Shown: positions 9,147-17,841, numbered from the stretch's first letter. The stretch: 64,000 nucleotides of DNA from CAVRQM01 sp963732775 (GCA_963732775.1 CAVTAR010000003.1:434001-498000), one strand, 5' to 3'. The notes: generated by a model from the letters alone, not told the origin. Numbers and translations: made by a program.

Positions 9147-9842
9147 TTGACCGGCGACGAGACCGCGTTGCGCGAGGAGATGGTCGACACCTGCCGGCGC
9201 ATGAACAGCAGCGGCATCAACCAGGGCACGGCCGGCAACCTCTCCGTCCGGCTCGACGGCGCGGCGTTCCTCGTCACGCCGAGTTCGATGCCCTACGAGC
9301 GGATGCAGGCGCAGGACATCGTGCGCATGGGTTTCGACGGCAGCTTCGACGGCGCGCATCGGCCAAGTTCCGAGTGGCGTTTCCACCGTGACATCCTGCG
9401 CGCCCGTGACGACGTCGAGGTCGTGCTGCACTGCCACTCGGTCTACGCGACCACCCTGGCGGTCCACCACAAGTCGATCCCGAGCTTCCACTACATGACC
9501 GGCGTCGCCGGGGGCACCTCCATCCGCTGCGCGAAATACGCGACCTTCGGCACGCAGGCGCTGTCGGACCACGCCCTGGAGGCATTGGAGGGCCGCCTCG
9601 CCTGCCTGCTCGGCCAACACGGGCAGATCTCGCTTGGCACGTCCCTCGCCGCCGCGCTGTGGCTCGCGATCGAGGTGGAGACGCTGTCGCGCATCTACGT
9701 GCAGGCACTGGTGCTGGGCGAGCCGCCGGTGCTGGACGATGCCGAGATGGCGCGCGTGATCGAGCGGATGCGACGCATGAGCTACGGCCGCTCGCCGGAC
9801 CTGGAGGGCGTGAACGACGTCGCCCTCGCGCGTTCCGGCTAG
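9147..9842 (+). CDS. Class II aldolase/adducin-family sugar-phosphate aldolase
   Basis: Zinc-dependent aldolase of the FucA/RhaD/AraD family, 231 aa. Zinc ligands are visible at His95 and His97 (VVLHCHSVY) and His158 (GQHGQISLG). The catalytic Glu is at 76 (SSEWRFH), and the phosphate-binding GTAGNLSVR is near residues 28-36. Such enzymes split ketose 1-phosphates into dihydroxyacetone phosphate and an aldehyde, or epimerise pentulose 5-phosphates. The start is TTG 9147 with GGAGGA 9 bp upstream, which favours this weak codon. Last gene of the sugar operon. Confidence 0.85.
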   Translation: MTGDETALREEMVDTCRRMNSSGINQGTAGNLSVRLDGAAFLVTPSSMPYERMQAQDIVRMGFDGSFDGAHRPSSEWRFHRDILRARDDVEVVLHCHSVYATTLAVHHKSIPSFHYMTGVAGGTSIRCAKYATFGTQALSDHALEALEGRLACLLGQHGQISLGTSLAAALWLAIEVETLSRIYVQALVLGEPPVLDDAEMARVIERMRRMSYGRSPDLEGVNDVALARSG

Positions 9843-9872
9843 CGCCGCCTCGGTAGCCGGCGGGCGCCGATC

Positions 9873-10290
9873 GTGCGGCATCGGGCGGAGCGTGGCTTCA
9901 CGCTGCTGGAGGTGACGATCGCCTTCGTCATCCTCGCCCTCAGCCTCGCCGTGATGTTCCGCGGCATGACCAGTAGCTTGCGGGCGACCCGCAGCGCCGG
10001 ACAATACGCCGAGGCGTTGTCGCGCGCGCAGTCCCGCCTGGAGGCGATCATGGCAACCGGACTGGGTGTGGTGCCCCGCACCGAACAGGGCGAAGAGGGC
10101 AACGGGTTCCGCTGGCGCATCGAGATCGCGCCGCTCGCGACCGCCACCGCGCTGCGGCAGCGCAGCCTGGAAGGCGGCGGCCCTAGGCTGTCCCTCTACG
10201 CGGCACGCGTGGTCGAAGTCCTGGAGCGGCGGGACGGGGGATGGCGAGGTGACGCTCGCCACCGAACTGCTGGGAGCGCCGCCGTTATGA
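9873..10290 (+). CDS. gspI: Type II secretion minor pseudopilin GspI, frameshifted near the end
   Basis: Prepilin with the type IV peptidase site (AERG-FTLLEVTIAFVI) and an N-terminal transmembrane helix. The natural C-terminus (GDGEVTLATELLGAPPL) is in another frame and ends in a TGA at 10288-10290 that overlaps the ATG of gspJ as ATGA. The break lies near 10215-10222 and needs one base removed. Without it the frame runs on into gspJ and creates a false double-pilin fusion. GTG 9873 is the start. GspI is a subunit of the pseudopilus tip, where it binds GspJ and GspK. Confidence 0.82.
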
Positions 10291-10892
10291 TGCCGAGGCG
10301 CGGTCGCGAGGCCGGCTTTACGCTGCTCGAGGTGCTGGTGGCGCTGGTGGTGTTTGGCTTCCTGATGGCGGGCCTCGCACAGGGCTTTCGCTTTGGCGTG
10401 CAGGCGATGGGGCTGCAGGCCACGGCGGTGCGCCAGCAGGACGACATCGAGACGGTCGACCGGGCACTGCGCGGATTGCTGCACCGCACGGCCCATTTCA
10501 ACACGGCGCTGGCCAACCCGCTTTTTTCCGGCGGCGCGCACGAGCTGGCGTTCGGCACGCTGTTGCCGCGATCGGGCGAGGGCGCCGCGCAACTGGTGGA
10601 CGTGGGCCTGGGAGTCGATCCGCAGCGCCGGCTGGTGCTGCGCTGGAGCCCAAGCTTCGCCAAGCCGCTCGGCCCGCTGCCGCCACCCTCGACGGTCGTG
10701 CTGCTCCAGGGGGTCGACCACATCGATGTCAGCTACTGGGAGATGAGCGAGACGAAGCCGCGGTGGGTGACGACTTGGCCGCAGGGCGACATCCCGGAAC
10801 TGGTCCGCCTGCGGCTGGTCTTCGCGCAGGGGGGGCGGCCAGGTGGGCGCCGTTATTGGCCCGACATCGTTGCCGCAACCCGGGGCGGCTGA
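10287..10892 (+). CDS. gspJ: Type II secretion minor pseudopilin GspJ
   Basis: 201 aa. Short basic leader, then the prepilin peptidase motif EAG-FTLLEVLVALVVFGFL and a transmembrane helix. The rest is a globular domain rich in beta strands (SPSFAKPLGPLPPPSTVVLL, then DHIDVSYWEM), as expected of GspJ. ATG 10287 overlaps the gspI stop by 4 bp. Another in-frame ATG follows directly at 10290. It is followed after 3 bp by gspK. Confidence 0.86.
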   Translation: MMPRRGREAGFTLLEVLVALVVFGFLMAGLAQGFRFGVQAMGLQATAVRQQDDIETVDRALRGLLHRTAHFNTALANPLFSGGAHELAFGTLLPRSGEGAAQLVDVGLGVDPQRRLVLRWSPSFAKPLGPLPPPSTVVLLQGVDHIDVSYWEMSETKPRWVTTWPQGDIPELVRLRLVFAQGGRPGGRRYWPDIVAATRGG

Positions 10893-10895
10893 GGC

Positions 10896-11759
10896 GTGGC
10901 CCGCCGGGAACCCGGCCAGCAACGCGACGGAAAGCGCGAGGGAGGGTTCGCGCTGATCGTCGTGCTCGGGGCGCTGCCGGTGCTGGCGATGCTGGGCAGC
11001 GTCGTACAGCTCTCCGGGCGTAGCGAGGTCCTGTTGGCCGGGAACCTGCGCGAGGCGGCGACACAGACGGCGGCGGCGGATGGCGCGATACGCGAGGCAC
11101 TGTTCCATCTCGTCGCGGGCGACTGGGCGGCCGACGGCGCCGTGCACGTCGTACGGATCGGTATGCACGTTGTCCCTGTCCGCATCGAAGACGAGAGCGG
11201 CAGGATCAATCCCGGCTTGGCGCCGCCGGCGCTGCTGCGGGCGCTGCTGCTGACCCTGGGAGTGGAGCCGGGCCGGGCCCAGTCGCTGGCCGCCTGCATC
11301 TTCGACTTCCGCGACGCAGGCGAGACGCCATCGCCCCATGGGGCCAAGGCGGCAGCCTACCGCGCGGCGGGCAAGCTCTACGGGCCGTCGGGACTGCCAT
11401 TCCAGTGGCTCGACGAACTTCGGCTGGTGCTGGGCATGACGGACGATCTCTATGAGTTGCTGCTGCCACACCTATCGGTCCATGTCGGCGAGGCGATCGA
11501 TCTCGCGCATGCCGATCCCGTCGTGCGCGCGGCCTATCGAATGGCCGGCCCGAATGGCGGCTATCCGACGCCGCGGGCCGCGGGTGGCGCCTTCGTCGCG
11601 ACGATCAGCACGGTCCCGCTAGGCGGAAGCGGCTCGGGACGGGAGGCGAGCGTGCGCGTCTACGACGCCAGTTCGCCGGACCAAGCCTATGAAGTCCTGG
11701 ACTGGACGACGCAAGTTGTTGCTACGAGATCGGGGCGATCCTCGCGGATCGCCCCGTGA
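10896..11759 (+). CDS. gspK: Type II secretion minor pseudopilin GspK
   Basis: 287 aa, GTG start. The leader ends in GGFALIVVLGALPVLAML, the prepilin-type hydrophobic helix. GspK lacks the +5 Glu of other pilins, and here Val occupies that region. The large domain contains the GspK segment VRIEDESGRINPG and the SAM-like region with LLLTLGVEPGRAQSLA. It caps the pseudopilus tip. No gspG, H, L, M, D, E or F gene is seen nearby, so the rest of the system must be elsewhere or missing. Confidence 0.85.
   Translation: MARREPGQQRDGKREGGFALIVVLGALPVLAMLGSVVQLSGRSEVLLAGNLREAATQTAAADGAIREALFHLVAGDWAADGAVHVVRIGMHVVPVRIEDESGRINPGLAPPALLRALLLTLGVEPGRAQSLAACIFDFRDAGETPSPHGAKAAAYRAAGKLYGPSGLPFQWLDELRLVLGMTDDLYELLLPHLSVHVGEAIDLAHADPVVRAAYRMAGPNGGYPTPRAAGGAFVATISTVPLGGSGSGREASVRVYDASSPDQAYEVLDWTTQVVATRSGRSSRIAP
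11732..11755. terminator. Strong hairpin between convergent gspK and PstS-like genes
   Basis: A perfect 10-bp inverted repeat (GGGGCGATCC / GGATCGCCCC) with a TCGC loop overlaps the last codons of gspK and lies 30 bp beyond the stop of the convergent gene. No T-tract follows on either strand, so it may be a Rho-assisted or mRNA-stabilising hairpin rather than a classical terminator. Confidence 0.5.
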
Positions 11760-11784
11760 CACGCTCAGTCCAGCGAGACGAAGA

Positions 11785-13083
11785 TCAGCGGCCGTTGCCG
11801 GCGTTGACCACGATCGGCACCACCGCTCGGGCGGCCAGGTAGTCAGTCACGATGTTGGCGCTGAACGAGCCGGCGTTCGGCTTGGAGCTCGGGTTGGTTC
11901 CCGGCACCGGCACGAAGCCGCTGTTGGTGATCTCGGTCTGCTCGGTCGTGAAGCTACCGTCACTGTTGTACAGCGAGTTCAGGAACGTCGACAAATCGGT
12001 CACGTCAGCCTGATTGTTGTAGCGGCTGCTGACATAGAGATAGGTGTAACCGGCGATGGGATAGCCCTTGCTCGGGTTCGCCACCAGCACGCCGAACGAA
12101 TCCGGCTTCTTGGCGACCGGCTTGGCCTTGGCGGCGACCAGGGCCTTCGACGTATTCGCGACGGTCGGCAGCACGGCCTTGGCCACCGTGGCGCCGACCG
12201 AGGCGACCGGCGAGGCAAGCGTCGGGTTGGTCGGGTTGGCCGCGATCAGCGTGTAGTCCGGGCCGATGTAGCCGACCCCGTTCGCGGTCGCGTGGACGTT
12301 CGCCTGCACGGCGCCGCTGCCGATCCCGGAGATGTCGGAGGAGAAGGTGTTGTTCGGAACCTTGGTGTTGCCCGACGCGTCCGTCGTGAAGCCGGGGAAC
12401 AGGGTGGCGAACTTCGTGGTGCCGATGAAGTTGCCGCCGCCCGGCAGGATGCCGGCCGCGCACACCGCCGCGAGGTGGTTGGTGAGCAGGAAGCTCGTGC
12501 CGCTGCTGTCCTGGCGATAGGACACGGCGATCCCGCTCGTGGAGCCCGAGCCGGGGATCGACGACCAGTTGTTGATGCTGCCGCTGAAAATGCCGCAGAG
12601 CTGCGCGTCGGTCAGCTTGATGCTGCCGTTGGTGGTGCGGCCGGCGAGCTGGAACGGGATCGTCACCGGGGTACCGAACGCCGGCACCTGGATGAGCTGG
12701 TAGCCGTAGGTGGCCTGGAAGGTTGTCGTGCCGCCCGGGAACACGCTCTGCAGCGGCAGGTCGCCCGCGCCGTAGTCGTCCGCGGTCTTCGGCGTGGCGG
12801 GGCAGCCGAGCTGGCCAGCGGCGTCGTTGTTGATGAAGCCGGTCGCGCCCTTACCGCTGCCGACGAGCCCGTAATAGAAGGCGCCGCTGGCGGGGCACCC
12901 GGTCGCCGCGACGGTATTCGCGAGGCCGAGGTCGGTCAGGATCTTGCCATAGGTCGGGCCGGCCAGTGTGGAGCCGCCGCCGACCAGTTCGGCCTGGGCG
13001 TAGGCAGCGGTGGTGCCGAGCGTGAGCAGCGCGGCAGCAGCCGTCGTGCGCAGCAGCGCACCGCGGGTGTCGAAGCCAGACAT
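11785..13083 (-). CDS. PstS-like secreted phosphate-binding protein
   Basis: 432 aa. The N-terminal signal peptide (LLRTTAAAALLTLGTTAAYAQA) is followed by the PstS-type opening AELVGGGSTLAGPTYG. Further ligand-loop motifs are GSGKGATGF and SYRQDSSGTSF, as in the PBP-like_2/DING family. ATG 13083 has a good AGAGGAA ribosome binding site. An upstream extension of the frame is not needed. It lacks neighbouring pstCAB genes and stands tail-to-tail with the pseudopilin genes. In some bacteria such PstS/DING proteins are exported by type II systems, so it may be a substrate. An Ala/Lys/Pro-rich insert occurs around residues 295-320 (LVAAKAKPVAKKP). Confidence 0.85.
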   Translation of the reverse strand: MSGFDTRGALLRTTAAAALLTLGTTAAYAQAELVGGGSTLAGPTYGKILTDLGLANTVAATGCPASGAFYYGLVGSGKGATGFINNDAAGQLGCPATPKTADDYGAGDLPLQSVFPGGTTTFQATYGYQLIQVPAFGTPVTIPFQLAGRTTNGSIKLTDAQLCGIFSGSINNWSSIPGSGSTSGIAVSYRQDSSGTSFLLTNHLAAVCAAGILPGGGNFIGTTKFATLFPGFTTDASGNTKVPNNTFSSDISGIGSGAVQANVHATANGVGYIGPDYTLIAANPTNPTLASPVASVGATVAKAVLPTVANTSKALVAAKAKPVAKKPDSFGVLVANPSKGYPIAGYTYLYVSSRYNNQADVTDLSTFLNSLYNSDGSFTTEQTEITNSGFVPVPGTNPSSKPNAGSFSANIVTDYLAARAVVPIVVNAGNGR

Positions 13084-13279
13084 GGTGAATTCCTCTTGTG
13101 GTTTTGAGCGCCATTTGCGTGGACGCCGAAGCGAGGGCGGAGCCCGGCGGCGCGCGCACCCAGTAGCCGGTCCGCACGACACGGTGTTTGAAGTTACCGA
13201 GACAAGACCCTTCGACACCAAAACCAATACGCAAACACGAACCGATCCGCGCGCCGACGCGCGGCATGCGGATCACAAC

Positions 13280-13735
13280 TCACGCCGAAGGCAGGGCTCG
13301 CCGAGCGGCGGTCGCGAGCCGGTCGGCGCGTTCGTTCATCGGATCACCAGCGTGGCCGCGCACCCAGCGCCACTCCACGGTGTGCCGTGCCGCGGCGTCC
13401 AGGATGCGGCGCCACAGGTCCATGTTGGCCACCGGGTCGCCCGCCGCATTGCGCCAGTTCCGGCGTACCCAGCCGGTGTGCCAGCGGGTGATGCCGTTGC
13501 GCAGGTATTCACTGTCCGTGTGCAGCACGACGCGACAGGGCCGGCTCAGCGCCTCCAGCGCCGCCGCCGCCGCCGTCAGCTCCATGCGGTTGTTGGTGGT
13601 GGCCGGCGCCGCGCCCGACAGTTCGCGCTCGGTGGCGCGAAACCGTAGCACCGCGCCCCAGCCACCCGGACCGGGGTTGGGCTTGCAGCCGCCATCGGTC
13701 CAGATCTCGACCGCCTCGGCCGGGGCATCAGACAC
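13280..13735 (-). CDS. rnhA: Ribonuclease HI
   Basis: Degrades the RNA strand of RNA-DNA hybrids. 151 aa, the usual size. The catalytic carboxylates are in place: Asp13 (WTDGGCKPNPGPGGWG), Glu52 (NNRMELTA), Asp74 (HTDSEYL) and the Asp in ERADRLA, with His in VRGHAG. The GTG at 13735 gives the family N-terminus and overlaps the thrB stop by 8 bp. The thrB-rnhA pairing is common in alphaproteobacteria. Confidence 0.95.
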   Translation of the reverse strand: MSDAPAEAVEIWTDGGCKPNPGPGGWGAVLRFRATERELSGAAPATTNNRMELTAAAAALEALSRPCRVVLHTDSEYLRNGITRWHTGWVRRNWRNAAGDPVANMDLWRRILDAAARHTVEWRWVRGHAGDPMNERADRLATAARRALPSA

Positions 13736-14696
13736 CGTACGCGGCCACGCTCGTCGCCGCACGATGGAAGCGCAGCCGGCGGACGTACTCCATGGGGTCC
13801 TTGCGGGTGACCAGGGCGCCGGGCGGCGTCGCCAGCCAGTCGTACAGCCGGGTCAGCGCGAAGCGCAGCGCCGCCCCGGCGCACAGCGTAGGCAGCGCGG
13901 CGCGCTCCTCGTTGCAGAACGGACGAATACTCTCATACCCCAGCATCAGCGCGCGTGCCTTGGTGACGTTGAAGGCGAGGTCGGGCTCGAAGCACCAGGC
14001 GTTGAGGCAGACGGCGAGGTCGTAGGCCAGCACGTCGGTCGCGGCGAAGTAGAAGTCGATCAGACCGGACAGGCGACCGTCGAGGAAGAACACGTTGTCG
14101 GGGAACAGGTCGGCATGGATCTGGCCACGCGGAAGCGCCGCCTCGGGCCAGGCGCAGAGCACGGCATCAAGCCCGTCGCGCAACTCGGCGACCATGCCGG
14201 GCGGCAGCTTGCCAACACCGGGATGCGCCTCGCTCCGGTGCAGCAGTGGCGCCCAGCCAGCAGGCCCCAGTGCGTTGTCCCGGGTGCGGGGGAAGTCCGC
14301 GCCGGCTTGGTGCAGCGCAGCCAGTGCAACGCCGACAGGGCCGCAATGCTCGACCCGGACGCGCCGTGGCCAGACCCCCGGCAAAAACGTCGTCACCGCA
14401 GCCGCGCGGTCACACAACATGCGCAGAGCTACCCCGTCGCGCCCCGGCACGGGCAGCGGGCAGACGATGCCGCGCTGCGCGAGGTGTTCCATGAGCCCGA
14501 GGAAGTACGGCAGGTCGTCGACGTCGACCCGCTTCTCATACAGCGTCAGGATGAAGTCGCCGCTGCTGGTGCGCAGCGCGTAGTTGCTGTTCTCGACGCC
14601 CTCGGCGATACCCTTGCAGGCGACCGCCGTGCCGATATCGTATTCGGCGAGGAACAAGCCCAGCGCATCGTCGGAAACTTCGGTGTAGACCGCCAT
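13728..14696 (-). CDS. thrB: Homoserine kinase (ThrB, aminoglycoside-phosphotransferase fold)
   Basis: Phosphorylates homoserine in threonine synthesis. 322 aa. The alphaproteobacterial ThrB N-terminus MAVYTEVSDDALGLFLAEYD is followed by GIAEGVENSNYAL. The kinase catalytic loop is QIHADLFPDNVFF and the metal site is LIDFYFAATD. ATG 14696 is chosen by family alignment. Longer upstream in-frame starts add nothing conserved. Confidence 0.94.
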   Translation of the reverse strand: MAVYTEVSDDALGLFLAEYDIGTAVACKGIAEGVENSNYALRTSSGDFILTLYEKRVDVDDLPYFLGLMEHLAQRGIVCPLPVPGRDGVALRMLCDRAAAVTTFLPGVWPRRVRVEHCGPVGVALAALHQAGADFPRTRDNALGPAGWAPLLHRSEAHPGVGKLPPGMVAELRDGLDAVLCAWPEAALPRGQIHADLFPDNVFFLDGRLSGLIDFYFAATDVLAYDLAVCLNAWCFEPDLAFNVTKARALMLGYESIRPFCNEERAALPTLCAGAALRFALTRLYDWLATPPGALVTRKDPMEYVRRLRFHRAATSVAAYGV

Positions 14697-14816
14697 CGGG
14701 AGACGTTGTGCCACAGCGGCGTCATCCCGCTAAGGGGCCGCTCAGGGGGCGCGCCGCCGATTGTTCCCGGCCGCGTCCGGCCGCACACTGCGCGGCCCAC
14801 GAAACCGGAGTTGCGA

Positions 14817-15347
14817 ATGCCTCGCCTACGCTCGCCGCGTGCCGTCCTGGCCTTGCTCGGCGCCGTCCTGCTGGCAGGGTGCGACACGCTGCCGAAGTTC
14901 CCGCCAGCCTGTCCCACGCTCGCCCTGTTGCGCGACGCGGCGGACCTGTCGCGCTACGCGCCTGGCGGCCACGACATCCGCTCGCTCACCGTCGATGCCC
15001 GCATCGTCGCAGCGCCGGCGAGCTGCAGCTTCGACAGCCCGACGCAGGTTCGGGCCACGCTGCGTGCGAACTTTGAGGTGACGCGGGGGCCGGCGGCTAA
15101 CGGGCGGGCTATCGACCTGCCCTATTTTGTCGCCGTGATGGATGCCGGGCGCATTCGCGAGGAGGCGGACTATCGGCTGCTCGGCCTGTTCCCGCCCAAT
15201 ACCGACACGGCGCAATTGAGCGGCCAGGAGGTGGTGCTGCTGATCCCGGTGACCAAGGACAAGTCGGCGGCCGCCTATCAGGTGTTCATAGGCTTCCGGC
15301 TGACAGCCGACGAGCTGGCGCTCAACCGGCAGCGCGGCCCGCGGTAG
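14817..15347 (+). CDS. Predicted outer-membrane or periplasmic lipoprotein
   Basis: 176 aa. Signal peptide with a lipobox LLAGC, cysteine near residue 22. The rest has alternating strands (DVRSLTVDARIVAAP-like stretch, then FVAVMDAGRIREE and EVVLLIPVTKDKSAAAYQVF), similar to short conserved alphaproteobacterial lipoproteins of unknown role. ATG 14817, divergent from thrB with 120 bp between. Function not recognised. Confidence 0.75.
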   Translation: MPRLRSPRAVLALLGAVLLAGCDTLPKFPPACPTLALLRDAADLSRYAPGGHDIRSLTVDARIVAAPASCSFDSPTQVRATLRANFEVTRGPAANGRAIDLPYFVAVMDAGRIREEADYRLLGLFPPNTDTAQLSGQEVVLLIPVTKDKSAAAYQVFIGFRLTADELALNRQRGPR

Positions 15348-15555
15348 CCGGCGGCGGCGGCCGGTCCGCGCCCGAAGCGCGCGGGTTTGTCCCTTGGATC
15401 GCGAGCCAAGCCCGCCAGCCGGCCCGCGCGACGCCGCGGCTGGTGGCGTAGCTGCCTTCGTGGCGCCGCACCAGGCAGAGCGGAACATCTTGAAATTTCG
15501 GCCAGGCCGCCAGCGCGGCGCTGAGGCTGTCGACAGGCATGCTGTGCTGCTGCAC
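15322..15555 (-). CDS. Small hypothetical protein, uncertain
   Basis: 77 aa from a GTG. It has a protein-like central part (LAAWPKFQDVPLCLVRRHEG, then GWRAWLAIQGTN) and a low-complexity Pro/Ala tail. The open frame continues upstream with plausible residues (LDWTEDWIV) but no start codon, so a longer frameshifted or truncated gene is possible. It overlaps the lipoprotein end by 26 bp in the opposite direction. No family recognised. Confidence 0.35.
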   Translation of the reverse strand: MQQHSMPVDSLSAALAAWPKFQDVPLCLVRRHEGSYATSRGVARAGWRAWLAIQGTNPRASGADRPPPPATAGRAAG

Positions 15556-15686
15556 GATCCAGTCCTCCGTCCAATCCAGGCCACCGACACTGCCCGCCGC
15601 ATGGCGAGCGGGCAGCGGCGCGGGTCACAGTGTTGGATCGAAAGGATGAACGCCCGGCGAACAGTCCGAGGGTGGAGAACGCCCGC

Positions 15687-16196
15687 TCAGGCGACGCGGC
15701 GCGCCAGCGAGGCGGGCAGCCCAGCGATGGCGTGGTCGATCAGCGTTGCGTCCTCCGCCTCGCCAAGGCCGCTGCGGATCACCCGCTCGGCGGCCTGGGT
15801 GGCGACCTCGACGGCGGTGACGCGCACCTCCGTGACCGCCGCCTTCTCGGCGGCGGCGATGCGGTCCATCGCCATCCGCTCGCGGCGCGCGGCACTCGCC
15901 CGGGCATCGTCCGCGGCCGCAGCACTCAGCCGCTCCGCCTCGGCGCGGGCACCCTCAAGGAGCCGCTCGGAATCGGCGATCGCCTGTTCGCGGCGGGCGC
16001 GCGCGTCGGCCAGCAGCGCCTCGGCCTCGGTCTTGAGGCGCGCGGCTTCGGCGAGATCGGCCCGCACGCCCTCGGCGCGCCGGTCGAGCATTCCGACGAG
16101 CGCCTTCCACAGCCGACCCCCGAACAGCAGCAGGAAGATGACGAAGGCGATGGCGACCCAGGTCTCGGGGTTCGCCAGTGCTCCGTGGAAATGCAT
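15687..16196 (-). CDS. atpF: ATP synthase Fo subunit b
   Basis: 169 aa. N-terminal membrane helix (WVAIAFVIFLLLFGGRLWKAL) followed by a long charged, Ala-rich coiled coil that forms the peripheral stalk (KTEAEALLADARARREQA). It anchors F1 to Fo with b'. Last gene of the Fo operon in this window, 29 bp after the b' stop. Confidence 0.93.
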   Translation of the reverse strand: MHFHGALANPETWVAIAFVIFLLLFGGRLWKALVGMLDRRAEGVRADLAEAARLKTEAEALLADARARREQAIADSERLLEGARAEAERLSAAAADDARASAARRERMAMDRIAAAEKAAVTEVRVTAVEVATQAAERVIRSGLGEAEDATLIDHAIAGLPASLARRVA

Positions 16197-16225
16197 CGTC
16201 TGTCTCTCGCTCCGGCGTGGCTGGA

Positions 16226-16795
16226 TCAGGCCTGGCCGCGCGCCGCCAGCACGCGGCCCACCTCGGCATCAATGCTCGCCGCGTCGGCGGCACGCCCGAT
16301 GAGGCGCGCCACCACCGTGCCGGCGGTCTCGGTGGCGACCTGACGCATGGCCGACAGTGCCGCCGTCCTCGCCGTCGCGATGCGCTGCTCGGCGGCGGCG
16401 AGTTGCGCGTCGAGCGCCGCGTTCTGGCTCGCCTCCTGGCGTGCCGCCGCCTCCTTGGCGCGTCCGACCGCCTCGCCGATCCGGGCACTGGCCGCCGATT
16501 GCGCCTCCCGCGTGGCCCGCGTGAATTCGGCGACCGCGTCGTCCGCCTCCGCCTTGGCATGGCGCGCCACCTCGAGGTCGGCGGCGATCGACGCTGCCCG
16601 CTGCTCCAGCACCGCGCCCACCTGCGGCAGCGCCCAGCGCGAGAGCAGGAAATAGAGCACGGCGAAGATCACCGCCAGCCAGAACACCTGCAGCAAAGTC
16701 AGCCGGTTGCCGAAATCGAGCTGTGGCATACCCTCGGCCGCGTGCGCCGCGACCGGGAGCAGCAGGAGCGTGGCAGAGGCGGCGAGCCGACGCAT
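16226..16795 (-). CDS. ATP synthase Fo subunit b'
   Basis: 189 aa. It starts with a cleavable-looking leader (LLLLPVAAHAAEG), then MPQLDFGNRLTLLQVFWLAV and a membrane helix, as in alphaproteobacterial and cyanobacterial b' subunits. The C-terminal coiled coil pairs with subunit b. ATG overlaps the stop of the c gene by one base (TGATG). Separate b and b' genes support an alphaproteobacterial origin. Confidence 0.92.
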   Translation of the reverse strand: MRRLAASATLLLLPVAAHAAEGMPQLDFGNRLTLLQVFWLAVIFAVLYFLLSRWALPQVGAVLEQRAASIAADLEVARHAKAEADDAVAEFTRATREAQSAASARIGEAVGRAKEAAARQEASQNAALDAQLAAAEQRIATARTAALSAMRQVATETAGTVVARLIGRAADAASIDAEVGRVLAARGQA

Positions 16796-17019
16796 CAGGT
16801 GAACAGGATGAGGAATGCGATCAGCAGCGCGAACAGCGCCACCGCCTCGGTCAGCGCGAAGCCCAGGATGCCCAGGCCGAACACCTGATCGCGCGCCGAA
16901 GGGTTCCGCGCCACGCTGGTCACGAGCGACGAGAAGATGTTGCCGATGCCGATGCCGACGCCGGCCAGCGCGATCACGGCGATACCGGCTCCGAGAGCCT
17001 TCGCAGCAGCAACGTCCAT
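16795..17019 (-). CDS. atpE: ATP synthase Fo subunit c
   Basis: 74 aa, two transmembrane helices joined by the polar loop ARNPSARDQ. The proton-carrying carboxylate is Glu58 (GFALTEAVALF). The glycine-rich helix 1 (GVGIGIGN) is typical. No Na+-binding signature is evident, which suggests a proton-driven enzyme. GGAAG ribosome binding site upstream of ATG 17019. Confidence 0.96.
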   Translation of the reverse strand: MDVAAAKALGAGIAVIALAGVGIGIGNIFSSLVTSVARNPSARDQVFGLGILGFALTEAVALFALLIAFLILFT

Positions 17020-17066
17020 CTTGAGACTTCCTTTTTTCAGCGACGGTTGATGGTGACGCGGAGCAT

Positions 17067-17825
17067 TCAGTGCAGGTGCACCGCGTCGTGCAGGTAGATG
17101 CAGGTGAGGATCGCGAACACGTAGGCCTGCAGAAACGCCACCAGCAGCTCGAAGCCGATCAGCACCACGTCGAGTGCCAGTGGCGCGATGCCGCCGATGG
17201 CGCCCAGCGTCCCGATGGAGGCCAGCATCAGGATGAAAGTCGCGAACACCGCGAGCATGACGTGCCCGGCCACCATGTTGGCGAACAGACGCACCGAGAG
17301 ACTGACGACGCGCGACAGGTAGGAGATGATCTCCACCGGCACGATCAGCGGCGCCAGCAGCTTCGGCGCACCCGGGGGGAAGAAGTAGCCGAGGAAATGC
17401 CAGCCGTGGATTCGGATCGCCACCGCCGTGACCAGCACGAACACCAGCACGGCCATCGCAAATGTGACGACGATGTGGCTGGTAAAGGTGAAGGTGTAGG
17501 GCACAAGACCCAGCACGTTGCCGAACAGGATGAAGAAGAACAGCGTGAAGACGAACGGGAAGAACTTGCGGCCCTCGGGGCCGATCTGGTCGGTGCACAT
17601 GCCCAGCACGAAGCCGTAGGACACTTCCGCCAGCGCCTGCAGCCGCCCGGGCACCACGGCGCGCGGCCGGGCTCCGAAGTACAGCAGGGCGAGCATCAGG
17701 GCGCCAGCGACGACCATCATGAGGTTTGACTGCGAAAAGCCCAGAGCGTTGCCAAGGCCGCCCAGGACCGGGGCCAGCTTGAACTGTCCCAGCGCGTCGA
17801 TGCCGCCACCCTCAGCCGCCACCAC
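17067..17825 (-). CDS. atpB: ATP synthase Fo subunit a
   Basis: 252 aa, five to six membrane helices. It contains the conserved stretch SVRLFANMVAGHVML with the essential Arg, and the C-terminal helix LQAYVFAILTCIYLHDAVH. No ATG fits, so GTG 17825 (or the adjacent GTG 17822) is taken because GGGAG lies just upstream and family alignment starts at EGGGIDALGQF. It forms the proton half-channels against the c ring. Confidence 0.93.
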   Translation of the reverse strand: MVAAEGGGIDALGQFKLAPVLGGLGNALGFSQSNLMMVVAGALMLALLYFGARPRAVVPGRLQALAEVSYGFVLGMCTDQIGPEGRKFFPFVFTLFFFILFGNVLGLVPYTFTFTSHIVVTFAMAVLVFVLVTAVAIRIHGWHFLGYFFPPGAPKLLAPLIVPVEIISYLSRVVSLSVRLFANMVAGHVMLAVFATFILMLASIGTLGAIGGIAPLALDVVLIGFELLVAFLQAYVFAILTCIYLHDAVHLH

Positions 17826-17841
17826 CCACTCCCATACTCGC

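Noticed and set aside
9873..10892. A single 339-residue double pseudopilin
   Set aside because: The natural GspI end with an ATGA overlap is visible in another frame, so these are two genes.
8736..11471. Minus-strand open frame of 911 residues
   Set aside because: It covers the aldolase and pseudopilin genes, which have clear motifs. The composition is that of a shadow frame.
11732..11755. Classical Rho-independent terminator
   Set aside because: The stem is perfect but no T-tract follows on either strand, so it is listed only as a hairpin of moderate confidence.
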